From assembly GCF_002865645.1 (NCBI RefSeq), contig NW_020194558.1:1116001-1180000 (forward strand): a stretch of DNA of 64,000 bases, in the 5' to 3' direction. Positions 59,933-64,000 of this stretch are shown here, piece after piece. Position numbers and translations under genes: made by a program. The stretch is from Hyaloscypha bicolor E. Taxonomy: Eukaryota > Ascomycota > Leotiomycetes > Helotiales > Hyaloscyphaceae. The number at the start of each line of letters is the position of its first letter. The first letter of the stretch is position 1. Below the pieces are notes generated by a model. It did not search any database. It was not told where the DNA came from and worked only from the letters and a program-made list of their open reading frames with translations.

Positions 59933-62900
59933 TTTCGAATATTATTATTTTTTAATATTATTAATTTGCTTTTAAATATAATAAGGCTTTAATTATTAAT
60001 TTTTAGTAATTAGATACTATTATCTAAATATTTAATAAAGGTTTTAGGAATCTAATTTCTTAATATAATATTATATAACTAAACCGAAACTATTTTCTTT
60101 AGCTAAACTTTCTATTTAATAGATATTATTCTAATAGTATTAAGCTTTATTACTAATTATTTATTAATATTATTAATATTTTTAGTATTATTTTCTTATT
60201 AGAGATATTTTAATAATCTATTAATAGTAATATACTTGATTTCTTTTATATACTCAATTTTAAAATCAAATAGTTAAATTTATATTAGCTAATAAATAAC
60301 TAGAGCTTTAGGAAAATTTATAATTTTTTTTTTTAGCTATATAACAAGTATATTAATATCTAATTTAAGAATAAAACAAACTCTATATAATTAGAATTAT
60401 ACTTTTTCTCTTTATTATTATATTAGCTAAGAGTTCTGCCCTATTTATTTAGGCTAGTATTTAATATTAATATAAATATTTTCTAATTTTCTAATAAATT
60501 ATAATATAATTTATAAAGTATTAGAATAATAATAAGCTTTTTTTAAAGGATTTATATAGCTTATATTTAATTATTACCTTATTTCTATATTATATCTTTT
60601 CTTATTAAATAGTAAATAAATTTAAATATAGTAATAAATAATAATTTTAATAAATACCTTGCTTTTAATTATACTATTATAATATTTTTATCTTAAAATT
60701 TTAGTAATTCCTGAATTTAAAAAACTTCTTTTAAGTATTCTATAAATAAAACCAATAATAATTATATTATTATAATAGAACTATAATTTTTCTCTAATAC
60801 TAGCTCTGGCTTATTTAATTTTATATAAGGTTATATTTAGGTTTTAAAGATATTTAAATACGAAATACCAGATACTAAATAAAATAAGCTATTTATTATA
60901 ATTTATATAAGGTTTTTTTATTTTAATATTATTAATAAATAATATAGTAATTTTGGGAAATAGGTTTTCTAAAATAGTTATAATAATTTATATAAACTAT
61001 ATAATAGAATTAATAGCTTTTTAAGGTAATATAATTATTCTTAATAGCCCTAGAAATATTATAAATATAATTAAATTTCTATTATAAGTATTTAATATAA
61101 GTTATTTATATTCGAAAAAGAAATTAATTAGAGAAATATAAATATATCTAATAAATTTCTCTGAGATCTTATTAGTAAACAGAAATAGATTAATATTTTA
61201 TAGAATTACTAAATTCATTTTTATAATAGTATTAATTAGTTTATAAGTTCTAGTAATCTTTTTTATAATTAAGAACTATAAATTCCGGTAAAATCTATTA
61301 TATTTCTTAAAGACTTTATAGTTTAGATATTTTAATAATATTTTTATTACTACTAGTATTAGAGCTTTAAAATATAGAAAATTCTTTTTTTATTAGGCTT
61401 TATATTTAATAGTCTTAATTAAAATAATTAAACTAATATTCTTATAAACTTTTCTTATTTCTTTTTAATTAACTATTAATTCTCGGAATATAGCTAGTTT
61501 CTTTTTTTATAACTAGTTACTAATATCTAATTATTTAAAACATTCCGGAATAAGCTATAAATTTCTTAAAATAACTAATATTTTTAATAAAAAATAGTTC
61601 TTATATTCTCTAATATACTTTTATAAATATTTTCTAGTTCCATTATTAGTATTTAATAATTAAATCTTTTTATTCTTTATTTTATATATTTCTATAATTA
61701 GAAATAAACTATAGTTATTATTTTTATTTTTAAGAATTATAGCTATTTTTTCTAGTATTATTTTTATCTAATTTCTAGAATTTATAATTTTCTTATTTAG
61801 CTTTTTCCTATTTAGATATAAAGAGTGCCTTTTAAGCTTTTATATATTCTAGAATTCTTTCTAGTTTTAGATTTCAGGTTCTATAGCTTCGGAAATATAT
61901 TTCTTTATTATTAAAAAATATTACTTTATTTTTCTTTAGAAATATCTTTATTTAATATTCTTTTTATTTTATTTTTTTATTAAATCCGGAACTACTTTTA
62001 ATAATATTTTAACTAGAACCTTTTTTATTTTAGTTTCTTTAAAAATATTATTAATTTCCTAAACTTCTAAACTTAAAATAAATTTTTTTATAAGAAATTC
62101 CGGTATTTTCCTATTTTCTCTAATATTACTACTAGTTATAATACCAGGTTCTATTTTTTTTATATTTTTAGTTTCTTATTTTATATTATTTAATTTTTTA
62201 ATTCTAAAAGCTTAGAATTTTTAAACTATTACTTTTTTCTATTTCCCGGTATTTTTTTAAAAATAAAATAATTATAATAATATAAATATTCTAGTTATTT
62301 TTAGAATTAGTAAATCTTCTATTTTATAAATTACTACTTTTATATATAATATTTGTTTTTATTTTTATTAAGAATAATTAATTAAATAGAATTTTTAGAG
62401 CTTTTTTAATTAAAAAAAACATATTTTTATATTTTATTTTATTTATAACCTTAGTTCTAAGCTTTATTATTTCTATAAATCCGAATTTAGCTTTAGTAAT
62501 AATAAATATTATATATTATTTTACTAATATTTCTAGAGATCTTTTCGGGGAAAATATTAATATTAGTTCTAGTATTAATTATTTCTTTATATTTAATACT
62601 TCTTTAAAGTTCTTAAAATACGAATTAGAAATATAAAGATTATATAATATATTTATAAGCTAATAATATTTAAATATTAATATTATTACTTTTAAATTAA
62701 ATAATTTTATTAGTATTAGATATCTAAACTAATATTTCTAATTTCTTAAATATTCTATTTATTATATAAGTTATAGCTACTAGTTCTGTAAATCTTTTAA
62801 TATATCTAATTATATTTAATATAATAGTATTTTCTATTTATAAAATAGTAAAATAAGAAGTATTATTCTTAATTTATTAGTTTTAAAATATAATAGCTAG

Positions 62901-63158
62901 ATCTAGTATTTTTAAAATATTAATAAGTATTCTTATTTTCTTTTAAGTTTTTAGAAATAAAATAATTATTTTATTTAGTAGTTTTATTAGAATATTATTA
63001 ATTTTAGAAATCTTATATTTATTATAGTTAAGAATATACTAATTTCCTAATTTATTCTATTTATTTCTGGAAATATTAATATTTATATTTTTGGCTAGTA
63101 TAGTATAGTAGACTATACTTATCGAAAATCGCATTATTTTAGCGGTTTTGAGGTTTAG

Positions 63159-63194
63159 GTTATATAGTAAAGGCCGCGGCCTTTTATATATAAC
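63159..63194. repeat. 36-bp palindrome, copy 6 (best preserved)
   Basis: Arms GTTATATAGTAAAGGCC and GGCCTTTTATATATAAC meet at a GC-rich centre; nearly perfect 17-bp complementarity. Lies within the inverted partner of the 39,740-39,960 segment. Confidence 0.72.
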
Positions 63195-64000
63195 TTGCGG
63201 AAATTATATAAGAAAGCTAGTTTTTCTATAAACTTAGATAATAATTCTTTATAAGTATTTAATTAATTAAGCTTTTATATATTATATATTATTTATACTT
63301 TACTATTTATACTTTTAATTTATTATTTTGCTATTAAGTTACGTTTTATACTCTAATATACTTTATATGGGTTTTTATTTTATTATAGTTTTCCTCTTAT
63401 ATATTTTATAATAAGTAATACAGGAAGAATAGAAACTTTATAATCAAGGTAATACTCTTATAAAATTCTGAGAGATATCTATAAGGCAGATTATTAGCTT
63501 AGTAAGTTAGGGAAGAAAAGAGCTATTATAATACTTTAAGCCTAAGGCTAAAATATTAAGGATATATAAGTATTAATCTTAGTATCTCATATTAATTTCC
63601 AATATATCCAGTGACTTGAATACAGGTTAGCTACAAGATATAGTTACTAGTATAGTATATAAGAGTAGTAGAAATAGAGGCTAATTATAGAAAAAAAAGA
63701 AGTAAAGGAAATAGAATAAGAAATATTATACTAAAATAGTATAAGTTAGACCTTAGTTAGAATTAGACTTTAGTACTCGGAAATAAAGTTATACTATTAA
63801 TTTATATATTATTTTTAGTTATAGTAAAGGCCGGAATTAAAATAGCTTTAATCTTAATAATAAAGCTTGCTTCTAAATTCAAAAAAGATATCTAAAAGAG
63901 AAAATACTCTCAAATTTAAATAAAATAATAAACTAGAATTAGAAATAAGAATTAAAAAAAAATCGGAAATAAGAAATTATATAAATAAACTAGAGAAGCT

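Larger units (their letters stand above)
58804..64000. other. AT-rich relics to the window end
   Basis: About 5.2 kb with no intact gene or complete element that I can delimit. Holds palindrome copies 5 and 6 and the inverted partner of the 39.8-kb segment. From about 63,440 G/C content rises slightly with purine-rich sequence, possibly another element continuing past the window. Confidence 0.5.

Noticed and set aside
19696..64000. AT-rich DNA as a mitochondrial insertion
   Set aside because: LTR pairs with target duplications, transition-only LTR differences and decayed gag-pol motifs identify mutated nuclear retroelements.

Overview
The window looks like nuclear DNA of a filamentous ascomycete (Pezizomycotina). 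Genes carry short GT-AG introns (about 46-143 nt). The families present are typical fungal ones: Zn-cluster regulator, CFEM protein, GH72 Gas/Gel enzyme, OCH1-like GT32 and DUF6594. About two thirds of the window is extremely AT-rich repeat DNA that looks like the product of repeat-induced point mutation (RIP). A plant-associated leotiomycete or dothideomycete with AT isochores would fit, but the species cannot be fixed from sequence reading alone.

Region 1 (1-19,695) has normal composition and holds the genes: the 3' part of a fungal transcription factor (+), a secreted alpha/beta hydrolase (-), a sulfite oxidase-type molybdoenzyme (-), a weak small-gene candidate with a decayed neighbour (+), an SDR oxidoreductase (-), a GT32 glycosyltransferase (-), a GPI-anchored CFEM protein (-) and a GPI-anchored GH72 glucanosyltransferase with an X8/CBM43 module (-). 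The last three concern the secretory pathway or cell wall, but they are separate transcription units with long spacers and show no sign of forming a cluster.

Region 2 (19,696-28,190) is AT-rich. It contains a non-autonomous LTR element with 233-bp LTRs and a perfect 5-bp target duplication (20,734-23,387) and a smaller LTR-like element (24,437-26,279). Region 3 (about 28,190-30,590) is a 2.4-kb island of normal composition carrying a truncated DUF6594 gene and another unrecognised 3' exon.

Region 4 (30,590 to the window end) is a nested AT-rich repeat block. It holds a MITE-like TIR element, an internally deleted Ty3/gypsy element (32,580-35,314), a young 234-bp solo-LTR-like insertion, two nearly full-length minus-strand Ty3/gypsy elements (40,749-47,751 and 52,123-58,798), a 13-bp minisatellite, and older relics. 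A 36-bp palindrome recurs six times across the block. I saw no obviously new multi-gene system. The most unusual signals are that palindrome, the uneven mutation of the first LTR element, and the triple hairpins and tandem repeats inside it.
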